Assembly: GCF_021502655.1 (NCBI RefSeq)
Contig: NZ_JAKFFT010000004.1
Span: 310,001 to 374,000 of the forward strand
Source of the DNA: Dyadobacter sp. CY347
Lineage (GTDB): Bacteria > Bacteroidota > Bacteroidia > Cytophagales > Spirosomataceae
Length of the DNA: 64,000 nt
Direction: 5' to 3'
A program made the position numbers and the translations under genes. The notes below the pieces were generated by a model. That model had not been told where the DNA came from. It saw only the letters and a program-made list of their open reading frames with translations, and did no database searches. Positions 55,087 through 63,767 of the stretch are shown here, in pieces. Numbering within the stretch: position 1 is the first letter of the stretch; every line of letters starts with the position of its first letter.

Positions 55087-56306
55087 TCCGGTTTTACGGT
55101 AACAATGATCCCCTTGATTTTATTAGAGAATGTGGTGGCGAAGAGATAATATTTGCCACCATCTTTCAGCTTCCACTTCTTCCTTAATTCTTCACTTTTG
55201 GCAGGGAAGTTACGAACGGTCAGGTGGGCCTTATCCCCTTCAATGTACTGCGAGATTTCACGAATGTCCGGCTTGCAAATCGCGATCACTTCAAAAGTGC
55301 GGCCCGGAAAATCGGTCCTAAGTTCCTGCGACGTATACAATTGACTGTGTATGGATAATTTAGACAAGGAATAAGCATGGCATACTGTGCGGAATGCGCC
55401 TGCTTTGAGAATAGCAGCATGCGGTTCGTATAAATATTTCAATGGTCGGGCATACTCAACGCTGGTTAACCGCTCAGACTCACGGGTCAGATCCAACTTG
55501 CTGATCACTTCACCCGAGGCCTTTATAATGCGCACCTTAATGTCAAACAGGTCGGATATCCAGTCTTTTGTCAGCACAAAAAGTAATTCTTTGCATTCGC
55601 CTTCATAACCGATGACGTGCACTTCTTTGAGGTTAACAAGTGTTTTGGCAGCGAGGTCAATGTCAAGGAGCGGGGAAGTTTTAAGCAAAATATTGGGCGA
55701 ACTTTCGAATAATACCGGCAGATTTTCGACAATGTCCGGTGTGCAATCCGAAAGCAGCACAACTTTTTCCTGTTTGGCATTGCGTCTGGCCGGATCGGCA
55801 TAGATCCAGTCGGCACAGGCAGGCTCGTGTTTAAGCTTTTCTATGGAATCCTGTGCATATACTCTAATGTTGGAAGCCCCGAGTTGCTTGAAATTAAATT
55901 TGGCTGTCTCGGCAACATTGGGCTGCTCCTCAAAATACTGCACATAGTCGAAATTTTGGTGCATATAATAGCAATCCACACCCATTCCGCCCGTAACGTC
56001 GATGAGATCTTCACCAGACATTAATGTTGCCTTGTACCGCGCCGTTGCTTCTGATGAGCATTGTTCAACCGACAGGGCGGGAGGGAAGATCAATTTGGGG
56101 TTTGCAGACCATTCGGGCAATTTCTTCAAGGCCTTTTGCCTGGATTGGATTTGCGTGCCTAATTTCTTGATATCAATGTCTTTGAAATGTTTTGCCCGCA
56201 GCATGAGCTGGCTCACATCATCCCGCATATGTGCCTGTATGAATTCAATTTCTGCTTCTGTGAAAACGGTTTCATCTGCAATGCCTCGTGATGTGATTTT
56301 ATTCAT
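55083..56306 (-). CDS. THUMP-like-domain class I SAM-dependent methyltransferase
   Basis: The product has 407 residues. The SAM-binding motif is 'LIDVTGGMGVDCYYM' (about 98-112) and the catalytic-loop-type motif is 'WIYADPARR' (about 166-174). A helical region precedes the Rossmann core (about 1-90). After the core, a ferredoxin-like domain and a THUMP-like C-terminal domain follow, ending 'TFSNKIKGIIVTVKPD'. This is the architecture of the PG_1098-like group. THUMP-like domains suggest RNA, probably tRNA, as substrate, but the modified position is not known to me. It is convergent with, and overlaps by four bases, the YffB-like gene. Confidence 0.83.
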   Translation of the reverse strand: MNKITSRGIADETVFTEAEIEFIQAHMRDDVSQLMLRAKHFKDIDIKKLGTQIQSRQKALKKLPEWSANPKLIFPPALSVEQCSSEATARYKATLMSGEDLIDVTGGMGVDCYYMHQNFDYVQYFEEQPNVAETAKFNFKQLGASNIRVYAQDSIEKLKHEPACADWIYADPARRNAKQEKVVLLSDCTPDIVENLPVLFESSPNILLKTSPLLDIDLAAKTLVNLKEVHVIGYEGECKELLFVLTKDWISDLFDIKVRIIKASGEVISKLDLTRESERLTSVEYARPLKYLYEPHAAILKAGAFRTVCHAYSLSKLSIHSQLYTSQELRTDFPGRTFEVIAICKPDIREISQYIEGDKAHLTVRNFPAKSEELRKKWKLKDGGKYYLFATTFSNKIKGIIVTVKPD

Positions 56307-56543
56307 GTGTATGTGATCGTTTATATTTTAGTGTCTCGAAAATACGTCTTTTTGAACGTCTGTCACAAGCATTGCAGAATCTTGAAAAACCTGCTTGTCT
56401 ACATTCACCGGCTGGGCATTGATTATCAGCGTGATGCATATTCCGGGCTATTTTTTCTGCATGATAATCAGTAGGACTAACCAAATGAAAATTATAAATT
56501 GTCCCCCTATATCCCTTAATCCTAAGTCTAACCTTTATTTATC

Positions 56544-58433
56544 ATGAGAATTAAGACCTTTGAAGCGTATCAGGCTGCCTACAAACAAAGTGTAGAAGAT
56601 CCCGAAGGTTTCTGGGCAGAAGTAGCCCAACAGTTTCAATGGCGCAAACCATGGAAAAAAGTCCTGAGCTGGGACTTTAATGAAGCGAATATAAAGTGGT
56701 TTGAAGGCGGAGAGCTCAACATTACCGAGAATGCACTGGACAGGCATCTGGCCGAGCGCGGCGATCAGCCAGCCATTATCTGGGAATCAAATGACCCGGA
56801 AGATAAATCCGTAACCATTACTTACCGTGTTCTATACGACCGTGTTTGCCGGTTTGCCAATGTCCTGAAAAAGCATGGCGTGAAAAAGGGCGACCGTGTA
56901 TGCATATATCTGCCCATGGTGCCCGAGCTGACCGTGGCCGTGCTGGCTTGCGCACGCATAGGAGCGATCCATTCGGTTGTTTTCGGCGGTTTTTCAGCCA
57001 AATCTATTGCCGACCGCATCAATGATGCCGAGTGTAATATGGTCATCACTTCCGACGGCGCTTTCCGCGGATCGAAGGTGATCCCGATGAAAGAAACGGT
57101 TGATGCCGCATTGGATCAATGTCATACTGTGAAGCACGTGATCGTGATGACGCGCACGCGGACACCGGTTTCCATGCTGAAAGGCAGGGATTTATGGTGG
57201 GAAGAGGAAGTGAAACACGTGGATTCGGTATGCCCTGCCGAGCCTATGGATGCAGAGGACACATTGTTTATCCTTTACACTTCGGGTTCCACGGGTAAGC
57301 CAAAGGGAGTTGTGCACACCTGCGGTGGTTACATGGTTTATACGACCTATACTTTTGCCAACGTGTTCCAATATGAGCCGGGCGAGATCCATTTCTGTAC
57401 GGCAGACATTGGCTGGATCACAGGTCATAGTTACATTGTTTACGGTCCGCTTTGCTATGGGGCCACTTCGGTGATCTTCGAAGGCGTTCCGACTTATCCG
57501 GATGCAGGCCGTTTCTGGGAAATTGTTGCAAAGCATAAGGTTAACATTCTTTATACAGCACCAACGGCGATCCGTTCGCTGATGAGTTTTGGTTTGGATT
57601 TTGTTAAAAAGCACGATCTTTCTTCTTTAACTAAATTGGGCTCAGTAGGGGAGCCGATCAATGAAGAGGCGTGGCATTGGTTTAAAACCAACATTGGCCA
57701 TGACCACTGTCCGTTGGTAGACACCTGGTGGCAGACGGAAACAGGCGGTATCATGATTTCCCCGCTGGCCGGCATCACGCCTGAAAAACCAACCTTTGCA
57801 ACATTGCCTCTACCGGGCATTCAGCCGGTTTTGGTGGATGAAAATGGCAAGGAATTGGAAGGAAATGGGGTTAGCGGCAATTTGTGTGTCAAATTCCCAT
57901 GGCCGGGCATTGTCCGAACCACATACGGCGACCACGAACGTGCGAAACAAACCTATTTTTCAGCCTATCCGGGCATGTATTTCACGGGAGACGGATGTTT
58001 GCGCGATGAAGATGGTTATTACCGGATTACTGGCCGCGTTGATGATGTATTGAATGTTTCGGGGCACAGGATTGGCACAGCAGAAGTTGAAAATGCCATT
58101 AATATGCATTTAGGCGTGGTTGAATCGGCGGTGGTGGGTTATGCGCATGACATTAAAGGACAGGGTATTTACGCTTATGTAATCGCTGAAAGCGAGCCCG
58201 ACGATCCCGAAATGTTCAAAAAAGACATTGCAGCCACCGTTTCCCGGATCATTGGCCCTATTGCCAAACCCGACAAAGTTCAGTTCGTTACCGGATTGCC
58301 AAAGACGCGCTCAGGAAAAATCATGAGAAGAATTTTGAGAAAAATATCAGAAGGTGATGTGAACAACCTTGGCGACACGTCCACATTGCTGGACCCGGCG
58401 GTTGTTGAGGATATTAAGAAGGGAGCGTTGTAA
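56544..58433 (+). CDS. acs: acetyl-CoA synthetase (acetate-CoA ligase)
   Basis: The product has 629 residues. It activates acetate through acetyl-AMP to acetyl-CoA. The P-loop-like motif [11 protein letters not shown] is at 245-255. 'WWQTETGG' (acetate pocket side), '[24 protein letters not shown]' (hinge region) and the acetylatable lysine K592 in '[10 protein letters not shown]' are all present. The length is slightly under the 650 typical of proteobacterial Acs because the N-terminus is short. The 237-base upstream region has no clear consensus promoter. A strong hairpin ends the transcript. Confidence 0.95.
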   Translation: MRIKTFEAYQAAYKQSVEDPEGFWAEVAQQFQWRKPWKKVLSWDFNEANIKWFEGGELNITENALDRHLAERGDQPAIIWESNDPEDKSVTITYRVLYDRVCRFANVLKKHGVKKGDRVCIYLPMVPELTVAVLACARIGAIHSVVFGGFSAKSIADRINDAECNMVITSDGAFRGSKVIPMKETVDAALDQCHTVKHVIVMTRTRTPVSMLKGRDLWWEEEVKHVDSVCPAEPMDAEDTLFILYTSGSTGKPKGVVHTCGGYMVYTTYTFANVFQYEPGEIHFCTADIGWITGHSYIVYGPLCYGATSVIFEGVPTYPDAGRFWEIVAKHKVNILYTAPTAIRSLMSFGLDFVKKHDLSSLTKLGSVGEPINEEAWHWFKTNIGHDHCPLVDTWWQTETGGIMISPLAGITPEKPTFATLPLPGIQPVLVDENGKELEGNGVSGNLCVKFPWPGIVRTTYGDHERAKQTYFSAYPGMYFTGDGCLRDEDGYYRITGRVDDVLNVSGHRIGTAEVENAINMHLGVVESAVVGYAHDIKGQGIYAYVIAESEPDDPEMFKKDIAATVSRIIGPIAKPDKVQFVTGLPKTRSGKIMRRILRKISEGDVNNLGDTSTLLDPAVVEDIKKGAL

Positions 58434-58453
58434 AATAATGTTGCTGATAAAAT

Positions 58454-58487
58454 AAAACGGGAAGCTCCAAAAGGGGCTTCCCGTTTT
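58454..58487. terminator. bidirectional terminator between acs and the minus-strand operon
   Basis: AAAACGGGAAGCTCC (58454-58468) pairs with GGGGCTTCCCGTTTT (58473-58487) with one wobble. T-rich tracts lie on both outer sides (TATTATG on the plus strand, ATTTTATC on the minus strand). It serves acs and the convergent six-gene operon. Confidence 0.88.
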
Positions 58488-58508
58488 ATTATGTCCTGCT
58501 AATGTATG

Positions 58509-58664
58509 TCAAAGATTTTTGGCAGCCATCGCCTTATCCGTCGCGCAACCACATCCTTTTGCACATCCGCCGCCATTGCGGTTGTCGAATGCTTTCCAGA
58601 CGCGCCAGCCCATGAAACCAACTGCCACGAGGAAAAGGATAAATATGATGATCTGTTGTCCCAT
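58509..58664 (-). CDS. FeoB-associated-type Cys-rich small membrane protein
   Basis: This 51-residue reading frame runs from ATG 58664 to TGA 58509. It has one N-terminal membrane span (about 4-21, 'IIIFILFLVAVGFMGW') followed by a basic stretch. A Gly/Cys cluster GGGCAKGCGCA has Cys at 34, 38 and 40. This is the plan of FeoB-associated Cys-rich membrane proteins (PF12669), which are usually encoded next to the ferrous-iron transporter FeoB. No feoB is present within this window. The gene lies 20 bases after the YfiT/BstA-like gene and 22 bases before the shared terminator, so it looks like the last cistron of that operon. Confidence 0.75.
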   Translation of the reverse strand: MGQQIIIFILFLVAVGFMGWRVWKAFDNRNGGGCAKGCGCATDKAMAAKNL

Positions 58665-58684
58665 GTTTTAATAACAGCCGGTTT

Positions 58685-59218
58685 TTACCAATTGTTCCTG
58701 GCAGCGAGCTGAAATGCATGCTGATAATGGTGTTCGCTATGCCATGCATAATTCGCGATTACTTCGTCGAGGCGGAAAACGCGGCCGGTTGCGGGATGCG
58801 TATAAGTTCTGGCCAGGTCATTTTCATCCATTGAATTCAGCAAAAGCACCCAGCGCAAATGAATGTAACGAAGCAGCTGAATGGACAATTCAACCTGCGC
58901 CATTTTTGCGTCAGGAAGCTCAGCCCAGAGTTGCTCTTCATAAGGCTTTATGACAGGATTATCCTCGGTCATGGCAAGCCTGCAACGCACGTAAGCATTC
59001 ATATGGCTGTCTGCAACGTGGTGAACGAGCTGTCTTACCGTCCAGCCATCTGGGCGGTAAGGCGTATTATATTTATCATCATCCCAACCTCCGAGAAGGT
59101 TGATAAATTTTGATGGTAATGCACTGATGATCTGAATGTTTGACTTAACCTCTGCGGGCGTGTAAAAGTCCTGAAACTGAAATTTGCCAATCGGGTATTT
59201 AAGCTGCTCTATGTCCAT
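58685..59218 (-). CDS. YfiT/BstA-like DinB-superfamily metal-dependent transferase
   Basis: The 177-residue product is a four-helix bundle of the DinB superfamily. Three histidines, H67 ('VHHVADSH'), H160 and H164 ('AWHSEHHYQH'), are placed as in the metal triad of Bacillus YfiT/BstA. BstA conjugates bacillithiol to electrophiles such as antibiotics. Whether this organism makes bacillithiol is unknown; some Bacteroidota make that thiol or its methyl derivative. The family start 'LKYPIGKFQ' is typical. It lies between the inositol monophosphatase gene (23 bases) and the small Cys-rich gene (20 bases). Confidence 0.87.
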   Translation of the reverse strand: MDIEQLKYPIGKFQFQDFYTPAEVKSNIQIISALPSKFINLLGGWDDDKYNTPYRPDGWTVRQLVHHVADSHMNAYVRCRLAMTEDNPVIKPYEEQLWAELPDAKMAQVELSIQLLRYIHLRWVLLLNSMDENDLARTYTHPATGRVFRLDEVIANYAWHSEHHYQHAFQLAARNNW

Positions 59219-59241
59219 GGCTTATGTAATGAAACTAGTTG

Positions 59242-60033
59242 TCAAAAATTTTCTCTGATCACTTCCACAAGTTCCTTGTGTCCGCCTGCGGCGGCTATGA
59301 TGTCGCCTCCGAAGAGGTAATTGTCGCCTCCGTTGAAGTCGGTGACGGTTCCGCCTGCTTCTTTTATCATTAATACACCCGCTGCCATGTCCCAGGAATT
59401 GAGGTTGTATTCGTAAAAACCGTCAAATCTTCCTGCTGCTACGTAAGCAAGGTCCACTGCTGCCGCGCCCATTCTGCGGATGCCGTGCGTTCTTTGCATG
59501 AGCAGTTCCAGAATGTACATATAACGCTTTTGCTTCTCGAATTTGTAATAAGGAAAGCCCGTCGCGATCAGGCTGTCGGCCAGCGATTCAACATTGGAAA
59601 CCTTCATAGGCTTGCCGTTGCACCATGCGCCACCGCCTTGCCACGCGTAAAACATTTCATTCAGGCTGGGCTCGTGGATTACGCCGACAAGCAGTTCCTT
59701 TCCTCTCGCCAGTCCTACGCTGACGCAGTAAACAGGGATTCCATGGATAAAATTGGTCGTTCCGTCCAGCGGGTCAATGATCCAGTTCAATGCGGTCGGA
59801 TCGGGTTCCTGGCCTGTTGTGCCTTCTTCGGTGATGAAACTTGCTTCCGGAAGTAAGGTGCTTAATTTGGCTACCAGCAGCTTTTCAGCTTCCTTATCGA
59901 CATAGGAAACCAGGTTGTTCAAGTCTTTGTATTCAATTTTGTCCCGTGAAAACAAGGCCGCTTCCTGCTGAATGAAGGAGGAGGCTTGTCTTACGATTTC
60001 TATCGTTTGTTGCGTGAGCTGTTCGAGATTCAT
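59242..60033 (-). CDS. inositol monophosphatase family protein
   Basis: The 263-residue product has the complete Li+-sensitive phosphatase metal site: E69-E70 in 'FITEEGT', D87-P-L-D90-G-T in 'WIIDPLDGTTNF', and D215 in 'SWDMAAG'. Substrates of relatives include myo-inositol-1-phosphate, 3'(2')-phosphoadenosine-type nucleotides and sugar phosphates. SuhB-type inositol monophosphatase is the best guess. It begins seven bases after the stop of the Lnb-like gene, indicating co-transcription and probably coupled translation. Confidence 0.93.
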   Translation of the reverse strand: MNLEQLTQQTIEIVRQASSFIQQEAALFSRDKIEYKDLNNLVSYVDKEAEKLLVAKLSTLLPEASFITEEGTTGQEPDPTALNWIIDPLDGTTNFIHGIPVYCVSVGLARGKELLVGVIHEPSLNEMFYAWQGGGAWCNGKPMKVSNVESLADSLIATGFPYYKFEKQKRYMYILELLMQRTHGIRRMGAAAVDLAYVAAGRFDGFYEYNLNSWDMAAGVLMIKEAGGTVTDFNGGDNYLFGGDIIAAAGGHKELVEVIRENF

Positions 60034-60040
60034 TACTATA

Positions 60041-61228
60041 CTATCCTTTCTCAGGAATTTTAGAGAGTGAATTATTCATGTAGTAAACCCGGATGACCAA
60101 TGTCAGAATGATGGGGATCACGACATAATTATGTTTTAACAGGTTACCTGTTGCGCAAAGTAAGAGAAATCCGTAAAATATCAACAAGAACGAGAACCAC
60201 GATGGTTTCTTCTTTGCCGAAATCTGAAAAATCAGCGGCATCCAGAGCGGAAACGCCCACAGAATGTCGTAATTCCATTTAGTGTCATTATGCTCGGTAG
60301 CAAACCAAAGTAAGGTGAGCAGCCAGCCTGCAAGTCCTACAATGGAGAAAAGTATTTTGTCTAAAAGAAAATTCAACTTCTCCTTTTTGATCTGCCAGTA
60401 AGTAATGCCTAATGTGAGCACCGCAAGGGTCCAGAACACGATCATTGGCGTGAAAATTCCTGTGTAATTGCGCGGCTCGGCTTTGAAATATTCATTTGTG
60501 CTCTTCACCAGCGGCACCAATCCGGAAGCGGTTTTTACTCTCGCATCAGTAAATGCAATGGCCAGGTTATCTGGTAAAAAAGTCGCTTGTTCGGGTGTGG
60601 CAATTTCGTCGGCAGGTGTTCCCAGGGCAAGGTCCATACCAAAATCCGCCCAGGGATTTTGCTTGTATGCATAACGGTCGATCCATTGCCTGAAACTCAG
60701 TTTTTCATGTGTATAACCCTTGTAGACCAGGCTGTCGCCACAAGCTTCTTTCAGTGCAACGGCGAGCCGGCTCGCGCAGTTGTCGTAGAAAAATTTATAT
60801 GCGTAAACCCGGTTTTGAGGCAGGTAATTGTTTTCCAGGTAATTATAAAGCTTTTGTTTTTGCGCAATGCTCAGGTTCAGGACCTGCTCGGAAATGGAGC
60901 GGTTTTCTGCGCGGTAATATTCCAGCTGAGGCCCGAGCGGGTGAACCGAAATGCTGTAAGGCAGATAGCCGCGCATGAAATTGATATAAAAATTACCCTG
61001 GTCAAAACTGAATGTCCCGTAACTGTAAGCATTGTCGATGTTCAGCACCGGATCATAAACCCAGAGCACGCTATGCCCAAAACCCGAGTACAATTCGTCC
61101 CCAGGCCCAAATGTGACCAGACTAACCTTTGCTTCGGGGCTTAATGTGGCAAACTGGGCAGTTGCGACGGTTTTTGCCAGTAAAAAAATGGTTAAAATCG
61201 CAACGAACCTATAAATGCTAATCCTCAT
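60041..61228 (-). CDS. DUF4105/Lnb-type lipoprotein N-acyltransferase-like membrane protein
   Basis: The product has 395 residues. A signal peptide (to about TA-Q25) is followed by a periplasmic DUF4105 domain (about 26-235), then about five membrane spans in the C-terminal half. The domain carries H52 in 'GFGHSVLWVYD' and C151 in 'FFYDNCASRL', a Cys/His pair expected of a thiol acyltransferase. DUF4105 defines the N-terminal domain of Lnb, the lipoprotein N-acyltransferase recently described in Bacteroides. That enzyme completes triacylation of lipoproteins in the absence of Lnt. The start overlaps the rsmI stop by 11 bases. If the activity holds, it would process the many surface lipoproteins encoded in this window. 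Confidence 0.85.
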   Translation of the reverse strand: MRISIYRFVAILTIFLLAKTVATAQFATLSPEAKVSLVTFGPGDELYSGFGHSVLWVYDPVLNIDNAYSYGTFSFDQGNFYINFMRGYLPYSISVHPLGPQLEYYRAENRSISEQVLNLSIAQKQKLYNYLENNYLPQNRVYAYKFFYDNCASRLAVALKEACGDSLVYKGYTHEKLSFRQWIDRYAYKQNPWADFGMDLALGTPADEIATPEQATFLPDNLAIAFTDARVKTASGLVPLVKSTNEYFKAEPRNYTGIFTPMIVFWTLAVLTLGITYWQIKKEKLNFLLDKILFSIVGLAGWLLTLLWFATEHNDTKWNYDILWAFPLWMPLIFQISAKKKPSWFSFLLIFYGFLLLCATGNLLKHNYVVIPIILTLVIRVYYMNNSLSKIPEKG

Positions 61229-61919
61229 ATTTATCTGATTTCTTTTTTTCTTCTGCTTTGCCCGCCAGGATGATCACAATTTCTCCTTTTATGGTTTTTT
61301 CTGAAAAGTAAGCGATCACTTCTTCCATCGTTCCACGGACGTTTTCTTCATAGATTTTGGTCAACTCGCGGGCCACTGAAACCTGTCTGTCTGCTCCGAA
61401 ATACTCTGCAAATTGCTGCAATGCTTTGATCAGGCGATGCGGCGATTCATAAAATATCATCGTTCTTTCTTCCGAAGTAAGATTTTGAAGGCGCGTTTGA
61501 CGGCCTTTTTTATGAGGCAAAAAACCTTCGAAAGTAAACCTGTCGCTAGGCAAGCCCGAATTGACCAACGCAGGAACAAAGGCCGTTGGCCCGGGCAGAC
61601 ATTCGACCTGAATGCCCTGTTTAATGCATTCCCTAACCAGCAAGAAACCAGGATCAGACACAGCAGGCGTCCCGGCATCCGAAACGAGCGCCATGCTTTC
61701 GCCTTTCAGGATGCGTTCCACCACCCGCGTCACCGTTTGGTGCTCATTATGAATATGGTAACTGTGCATTGGCTTGGAAATGCCCAGGTGTTTCAGCAGC
61801 GATCCGGATGTGCGGGTGTCTTCTGCCAGAACGACGTCCACACTTTTTAAAACATTGATGGCGCGAAGTGTAATATCTTCCAGGTTGCCGATGGGCGTGG
61901 GGACTATGTAAAGTTTCAT
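61218..61919 (-). CDS. rsmI: 16S rRNA (cytidine1402-2'-O)-methyltransferase RsmI
   Basis: The product has 233 residues from the ATG at 61919. A longer reading to 61955 adds 12 residues ahead of the universal 'MKLYIVPTPIGNLEDIT' start and is rejected. Further family motifs are 'LAEDTR' (31-36), 'ALVSDAGTPAVSDPG' (77-91) and 'FYESPHR'. It uses SAM to methylate the ribose of C1402 in the decoding centre. It overlaps the Lnb-like gene by 11 bases and follows the pterin dehydratase gene by 36. Confidence 0.96.
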   Translation of the reverse strand: MKLYIVPTPIGNLEDITLRAINVLKSVDVVLAEDTRTSGSLLKHLGISKPMHSYHIHNEHQTVTRVVERILKGESMALVSDAGTPAVSDPGFLLVRECIKQGIQVECLPGPTAFVPALVNSGLPSDRFTFEGFLPHKKGRQTRLQNLTSEERTMIFYESPHRLIKALQQFAEYFGADRQVSVARELTKIYEENVRGTMEEVIAYFSEKTIKGEIVIILAGKAEEKKKSDKYED

Positions 61920-61955
61920 TGAATGCAAATAGGCACGAATAGGCCGGTCACGCAA

Positions 61956-62201
61956 TTATTTTTTATTTTTTTCAAAAATCGTATCAATAGCGGCAGCGAG
62001 TTTTTGGTCTTTTTCTGTAACCACGTCACCTGCGTCGTGTGTGTTTAGTTCAAATGTTACTTTATTATATGTGTTGGTCCAGAACGGATGGTGGTCCATT
62101 TCATCAACCGTTTTCGCAACCTCTGTCATGAAAGCAAATGCCTCCTTGAAGTCCTTGAAAGTGAAGCTCTTTTTGAGCTTGTTATCGTCCTCTTTCCACA
62201 T
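61956..62201 (-). CDS. pterin-4a-carbinolamine dehydratase (4a-hydroxytetrahydrobiopterin dehydratase)
   Basis: The 81-residue product matches the PCD/DCoH family. The active-site His pair H37-H38 lies in 'DHHPFW' and a second His-Asp (H55-D56) in 'LNTHDAGDV'. The family normally reads HHPEW or HHPNW; Phe at position 40 is less usual but is outside the catalytic His pair. The protein recycles 4a-hydroxy-tetrahydropterin formed by aromatic amino acid hydroxylases. No hydroxylase gene is in the window. It is the first gene of a six-gene minus-strand operon that ends at 58509. Confidence 0.9.
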   Translation of the reverse strand: MWKEDDNKLKKSFTFKDFKEAFAFMTEVAKTVDEMDHHPFWTNTYNKVTFELNTHDAGDVVTEKDQKLAAAIDTIFEKNKK

Positions 62202-62317
62202 ATCGTTTCGCGTTTATTTTATCAAAATCCTTTAAAACGGCATAATAAAACGAATATACGAGGTTTATGTATCTTTTTAAATTATTCGGTTAAATAGCCG
62301 AATCGGGTTTGATGAAG

Positions 62318-62325
62318 TATATTTG
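62318..62325 (+). promoter_or_regulatory. possible -7 box for the OsmC gene
   Basis: TATATTTG matches TAnnTTTG. It lies about 140 bases before the OsmC start and has no good TTG partner upstream, so support is weak. The remaining leader is otherwise featureless. Confidence 0.25.
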
Positions 62326-62463
62326 AACTTTGATCCGGTTCATATCCTTATTAAAGTGTCACGGCCTGCTGCACATTGCATATGCCTTGCAAAAGTCGCT
62401 CAGACCGGCCTTTTGAACATTTACATTTAACCCGACTCCGCTGAAAAATCAGGAGTAAGTATT

Positions 62464-62892
62464 ATGAAAGTAGAACTCGTTCGTGTTGATGATGCCTTTC
62501 ATTTTGAAGGCAGTGGTTCCTCAGAAGTGAAAGTGCATACCGACGGCTCCCCGGAAATTGGCGGAAGCAACCAGGGTGTGCGGCCCATGGAATTATTGTT
62601 AATGGGACTCGCCAGCTGCAGCGCCATTGATGTTGTGCTGATCCTTAAAAAGCAACGCCAGGATATCACCGACTTTCGTGTTACTGCCGACGGCGACCGT
62701 ACACAGGAAGCAGATACACAACGGAAGCCGTTCACCAAGATCCATCTGACATTTAAGTTCGCTGGTAATAACCTCGATGAGAGTAAGATACAACGGGCGA
62801 TTGGCCTGTCTATGGAAAAATATTGCTCGGCTACGGCCCAGCTGGAAGCGCTCGCCGAAATTACGTACGGCGTTGAGATCGCGACTGTTTAA
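62464..62892 (+). CDS. OsmC/Ohr-family peroxiredoxin-like protein
   Basis: The 142-residue product has the two family cysteines, C52 in 'LASCSAID' and C121 in 'KYCSATAQL', separated as in OsmC/YhfA proteins. 'GVRPMELLLMGLASC' (38-52) is the usual lead-in to the first Cys. OsmC and Ohr proteins reduce organic hydroperoxides through a Cys-thiol cycle; the YhfA-like branch to which this seems closest is less well characterised. It lies 41 bases upstream of thyA on the same strand and could be cotranscribed. Confidence 0.93.
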   Translation: MKVELVRVDDAFHFEGSGSSEVKVHTDGSPEIGGSNQGVRPMELLLMGLASCSAIDVVLILKKQRQDITDFRVTADGDRTQEADTQRKPFTKIHLTFKFAGNNLDESKIQRAIGLSMEKYCSATAQLEALAEITYGVEIATV

Positions 62893-62933
62893 ATCAACCT
62901 TATCTTCTTTAAAAACGCATTAATTAAGACGCA

Positions 62934-63755
62934 ATGCAGCAATATCAGGATTTGTTACGCCATGTTCTCAAACACGGAGTTCGTAAAACCGACCGCACCG
63001 GCACCGGAACGGTCAGTGTTTTTGGTTATCAGATGCGCTTCAACCTGAAAGACGGTTTTCCGTTGGTTACTACCAAGAAAGTGCATACGAAATCGATCAT
63101 TCATGAGCTTTTGTGGTTTTTGAAAGGCGATACCAACATTCAATATCTAAAAGACAACGGCGTCTCCATCTGGGATGAATGGGCAGACGACAATGGCGAT
63201 CTCGGTCCGGTTTATGGAAAGCAATGGAGAAGCTGGGAAGGCCCGAATGGCAAAACAGTGGATCAGTTGCAGGAGGTTTTGAAGCAGTTGAAAAACTCAC
63301 CTGATTCGCGGAGAATTATGGTTTCGGCCTGGAACCCGTCGCAGCTTTCTGAAATGAAATTGCAGCCTTGTCACGCATTGTTCCAGTTTTATGTGGCTCC
63401 GCCGGATGAAGATGCGGGAGAAACGCGTGGGAAATTATCCTGCCAGCTTTACCAGCGCAGCGCGGATGTTTTCCTTGGTGTTCCGTTTAACATTGCGAGT
63501 TACGCGTTGCTTACCATGATGATTGCGCAGGAATGCGACCTGGACCTGGGTGATTTTATCTGGACTGGCGGCGACACGCACATTTATCTCAACCATTTGG
63601 AACAAGTAGGCTTGCAACTGAGCCGCGAACCGCGTGCACTTCCAAAGATGGTCATCAATCCGGACGTTAAAAGTATTTTTGATTTCAAATTCGAAGATTT
63701 TGAATTGCAGGATTACAGTCCCTGGCCGGGCATTAAGGCGCCGGTTGCGGTTTAG
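62934..63755 (+). CDS. thyA: thymidylate synthase ThyA
   Basis: The 273-residue product is a folate-dependent thymidylate synthase, making dTMP from dUMP. The catalytic Cys is C146 in '[10 protein letters not shown]'. 'RTGTGT' (21-26) is the phosphate-binding Arg loop, and '[16 protein letters not shown]' and 'GDTHIYLNH' follow. It is about nine residues longer than Escherichia coli ThyA because of a '[11 protein letters not shown]' insertion after the Cys strand. No ThyX is needed. A folA gene often follows thyA, but here a channel gene follows 12 bases later. Confidence 0.97.
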   Translation: MQQYQDLLRHVLKHGVRKTDRTGTGTVSVFGYQMRFNLKDGFPLVTTKKVHTKSIIHELLWFLKGDTNIQYLKDNGVSIWDEWADDNGDLGPVYGKQWRSWEGPNGKTVDQLQEVLKQLKNSPDSRRIMVSAWNPSQLSEMKLQPCHALFQFYVAPPDEDAGETRGKLSCQLYQRSADVFLGVPFNIASYALLTMMIAQECDLDLGDFIWTGGDTHIYLNHLEQVGLQLSREPRALPKMVINPDVKSIFDFKFEDFELQDYSPWPGIKAPVAV

Positions 63756-63767
63756 CAATTTCGCCGG

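Noticed and set aside
60587..61144. A 185-codon plus-strand frame opposite the DUF4105 gene
   Set aside because: It overlaps the conserved Cys/His regions of the Lnb-like protein in antisense and shows no independent features.
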